Shown one piece after another: positions 61,965 to 64,000 of a DNA stretch of 64,000 nt (position 1 is its first letter; every line of letters begins with the position of its first letter). The notes under the pieces were generated by a model. It saw only the letters and a program-made list of their open reading frames with translations, had not been told where the DNA came from and searched no databases. The translations under genes and the position numbers were made by a program. Source of the stretch: Paenibacillus spongiae. Lineage in GTDB: Bacteria; Bacillota; Bacilli; Paenibacillales; Paenibacillaceae. Where the stretch lies: assembly GCF_024734895.1 (NCBI RefSeq), contig NZ_CP091430.1, positions 6,404,501 through 6,468,500 on the forward strand. Reading direction: 5' to 3'.

Positions 61965-62149
61965 GTTGCGGACATGAGGTACGCTATTTCATCATTTAGG
62001 CGTCAGTGGCAAGTGTTACGGACATGTAGGCCGTTATTTAAGCCTGAACGCCCCATTTTCCCATAACATCGTGCCAATAACGGATTCCATGTCCGCAACA
62101 TCGGGTTATCGAGGCGATTATAGCGAATAAAGGCTGCCATGTCCGTAAG
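61965..62149. repeat. Four GACATG repeat units at 50-bp period, two direct and two inverted
   Basis: Direct units at 61965-61989 and 62015-62039 (GTTRCGGACATG then four bases and CGYTATTT). Inverted units at 62076-62099 and 62126-62149 (AATAAMGG, four or five bases, CCATGTCCGYAA). Steps are exactly 50 within each pair, and the whole block has a symmetry centre near 62057. It fills the 61815-62243 gap between two minus-strand gene groups. No coding potential. Confidence 0.8.
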
Positions 62150-62243
62150 ATCCATACGCTTCTCATACTACTGGCATCCCGATCGAGTAATAGAAGAAAA
62201 TAAATCCGTCTCACTGAACGGTTTGTTTATCATCGCATAGTTT

Positions 62244-62487
62244 CTACTGAAAAAAGCTCAAGCCCGTTAGCGGCCCGAGCCTTTGTGTTATGTTTTGTAT
62301 CCATCCATTTAACCTGTGAACCATCTCGTATTTGTTGCCGTACGGGTCCTGGAACAAGACGGCATAGTAGGTTGAGCTTATCGGAAACAGCTGCGGTCCG
62401 CTATCGATCTTCCCTCCGTACTGTACTGCCAACTCGGCGATCCGGTCCACTTCTGAATGGTCATTCGCCCAGAACCCGACCCTATTG
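62244..62487 (-). pseudogene. C-terminal fragment of a VOC-family protein
   Basis: The frame reads NRVGFWANDHSEVDRIAELA, then a Gly-rich turn and YYAVLFQDPYGNKYEMVHR, the second half of a glyoxalase-fold protein. The first half is missing and no start codon with a ribosome site exists. The reading frame now runs into the terminator at 62253-62283, whose stem encodes the last residues. It abuts the SRPBCC gene. Confidence 0.6.
62253..62283 (-). terminator. Intrinsic terminator after the VOC fragment
   Basis: GGCTCGGGCC pairs (one mismatch) with GGGCTTGAGC over GCTAAC; the minus strand ends TTTTTTCAG. It probably ends the SRPBCC transcript. Confidence 0.75.
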
Positions 62488-63129
62488 TCATTCGGCCTCC
62501 CATTGACTTTGGATTTGAAGCAGCCGCTCTTCCCAGAACCGCCGCATCTGTTCTCTCATATAGACGTCCTCCAGCATTTCCTGATGAACGGCGATCGTCG
62601 TCTTTCCTCCCTTAGTGGACAGCAAATAAAATTGCAGCCGCGACGGCTTGTCCCAATCCGGACGCTTCCATGTCATGCGCAGCTTGTGGAATGGCTCCAC
62701 AACCGTGATCTTTCCGGACACGCCTTCTGCGGATTCGTACTCAAATCCTTTCTCCGCTTGAAACTCCGAGACGTTCCCGACCCATAGGGACAGCCCTTGA
62801 GGCGAAGTTAGAAACGTCCACGCTTGCTCTTTCGTCATCGTGATCGTTTTGCGGACGCCGATTTGAGTTCCCGCTTCTTTCGTTACGCCGACGGGGATTC
62901 GGCCCAACAATTGGCCGTACATGACCGCTAACCATTCTGCCCATTCATCTGTAACGTCATAGGTTTCGCAAATATCGTGTTTCACTTGCTCATGCGACCA
63001 TCGAGGATCGACCTTCTGCTGCAATTTCACGACCCATTGCTCCCACGCGGTTCCCGTCGCTTCTTCGACGGCTTGTTTAAACAGGCGTCCTGGCACGTTA
63101 TCCCTCCATGCTTGTTGATGTAGGCTCAT
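62488..63129 (-). CDS. SRPBCC (AHSA1-like) protein with N-terminal DUF4287-like region
   Basis: 213 residues. N-terminal part (1-75) has TGTAWEQWVVKLQQK and SHEQVKHDICETYDV, like the small DUF4287 helical domain. The C-terminal part (about 95-210) has IGVRKTITMTKEQAWTFLTSPQGLSLWVG, an AHSA1/SRPBCC ligand-binding fold. Members bind hydrophobic ligands or act as co-chaperones. The ATG at 63129 is chosen; the upstream start at 63204 lies across the hairpin at 63141. The gene follows a WYL regulator, which may control it. Confidence 0.82.
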   Translation of the reverse strand: MSLHQQAWRDNVPGRLFKQAVEEATGTAWEQWVVKLQQKVDPRWSHEQVKHDICETYDVTDEWAEWLAVMYGQLLGRIPVGVTKEAGTQIGVRKTITMTKEQAWTFLTSPQGLSLWVGNVSEFQAEKGFEYESAEGVSGKITVVEPFHKLRMTWKRPDWDKPSRLQFYLLSTKGGKTTIAVHQEMLEDVYMREQMRRFWEERLLQIQSQWEAE

Positions 63130-63140
63130 TATATAACGAA

Positions 63141-63165
63141 AACACTGACTATAACGGTCAGTGTT
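63141..63165 (-). terminator. Hairpin between the WYL and SRPBCC genes
   Basis: ACACTGAC pairs with GTCAGTGT; the minus strand continues TTTTCG. It overlaps the last codons of the WYL frame and lies 12 bases before the SRPBCC start. Confidence 0.65.
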
Positions 63166-64000
63166 TCCCGGTCGATCGATAATAAAGATGCAGCGATTCG
63201 GCAATGTCGGACAAGCAATCGTTCAGCTCCGGCGGCTCCGTAATCCGGATTTTGCCTCCGAAGGACAACAAATAATAAGGAGTATGCATGTACAGACTTT
63301 GCTCATCCAGCTTGAAATGAGCGATTTCGGCTGTCCGCTCAACAAGCGTACGGCTGAACAACCAATGGCCGCACAAATCGTCCAATGCTTGGGGAGTTCC
63401 TTGTATACGGACCGAAACTAGCTGATCGTTTGATTGTGAGCCTGAGTCTGGAAGCAAGCTGTCGATCAAAAACTCGCCGGCCGAAAAAGCGTCAGGACGC
63501 TGGAACGCGATGTCCGTCCACCGAATATCACGCATACGATCGACGCGAAAACTGCGGATATCATCGCGCAAATGACAATAGCCGACGGCATACCATTTGT
63601 CTTTCCAGTTGACGATGCCGTATGGATTGAATGTACGTTCCGTGACGGAACCTTCATAGCCTGCGGAATAATGGATAGCAAGCGCCGTTTGCGCTTCGAT
63701 AGCCTTCTCGATAGATCGGCCAGCCCTGCATTTGCAGGCGGGTGAATGACCTGAAGCCGGTTTTCTTGCGCTTCCAGACGACTGGCTTGCTCGGAATCGG
63801 CGTATCGTTTTATTTTGCCTATCGCTCGGTTCAATGCTTCTTCATACGGATAACCGGACTCGCGCGCGAATTGCGCCGCATGGAGGAGCGCTTTCTGTTC
63901 TTCGACGTCAAATAATAGCGGGTCCAGCTTCACATGGTCCGGAATGTAATAGCCCCCGTCTCTCCCCGTTTCCGAACAATCGGCACTCCGCTTATACAAA
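63158..64000 (-). pseudogene. WYL-domain (YafY-type) regulator, frameshifted and cut by the window edge
   Basis: The part nearest the edge reads GRDGGYYIPDHVKLDPLLFD, EQKALLHAAQFARESGYPYE and ENRLQVIH, as in the region after the N-terminal HTH of YafY proteins. The WYL domain (GSVTERTFNPYGIVNWKDKW, YAVGYCHLRDDIRSF) continues in another frame, so one base is gained or lost at about 63700-63750. The C-terminal WCX part ends at 63158. WYL proteins are transcription regulators often linked to defence or metabolism. It may be a true pseudogene or a sequence error; the HTH is outside the window. Confidence 0.7.

Overview
The window looks like chromosomal DNA of a Paenibacillus-type Firmicute. Supporting signs are strong AGGAGG ribosome sites, frequent TTG/GTG starts, YesM/YesN two-component systems next to LplB/YtcP sugar transporters, large secreted multidomain carbohydrate proteins, a copper-amine-oxidase-N stalk protein, and U-tailed intrinsic terminators. 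Almost every gene is on the minus strand. No rRNA, tRNA or cas gene was seen.

Layout. 1-4000: small housekeeping and resistance-type genes (two APH-fold kinases, HEAT-like protein, YnfA, double GNAT) with a LysR remnant. 4143-14950: a GH29-like multidomain protein, then two secreted phosphoesterase-type enzymes (EEP nuclease/phosphatase family and metallophosphoesterase) around a HupE/UreJ membrane protein. The two secreted genes share near-identical C-terminal modules and near-identical upstream DNA, so they are a duplicated regulatory and structural pair, and one has lost its C-terminal FIMAH end. 15104-18897: an iron/phosphosugar-type binding lipoprotein, an AraC-type response regulator and a YesM-like kinase, with no permease; this layout resembles HptRSA. 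19305-20066: cyclase. 20300-23662: a four-gene overlapping operon of two polytopic membrane proteins, a secreted PT-TG/EndoU-like polymorphic toxin and a CdiI-like immunity protein. It is flanked by a decayed serine recombinase. This is the best candidate for an undescribed system.

24823-34732: a polysaccharide-use locus with a membrane-anchored AraC regulator, a secreted parallel beta-helix enzyme, two LplB/YtcP permeases and a binding lipoprotein. 34884-38517: a second serine-recombinase scrap, then an AT-rich two-gene unit (calcium-repeat protein with a DUF3289-like end, plus an overlapping lipoprotein). 38918-42948: VOC protein, Stf0 sulfotransferase, class-C-type serine hydrolase and a DUF4037 protein. 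43044-43446: a repeat-rich gene desert with a 7-bp tandem repeat and four palindromes about 51 bp apart. 43629-52417: a second sugar ABC locus with its own YesM/YesN pair and a catabolite-repression-like site.

52870-54151: an EamA transporter behind a clear FMN riboswitch, so probably a flavin transporter. 54279-58290: a copper operon (copZ, copA, a nitrite/sulfite-reductase-like half protein, glutaredoxin) with a promoter carrying a CsoR-like operator. 58556-64000: ankyrin protein, stalk-domain secreted protein, a tiny HTH gene pair, a second 50-bp-periodic repeat block, a truncated VOC gene, an SRPBCC protein and a frameshifted WYL regulator at the window edge.

Family names are from memory of conserved motifs. 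No database search was possible.
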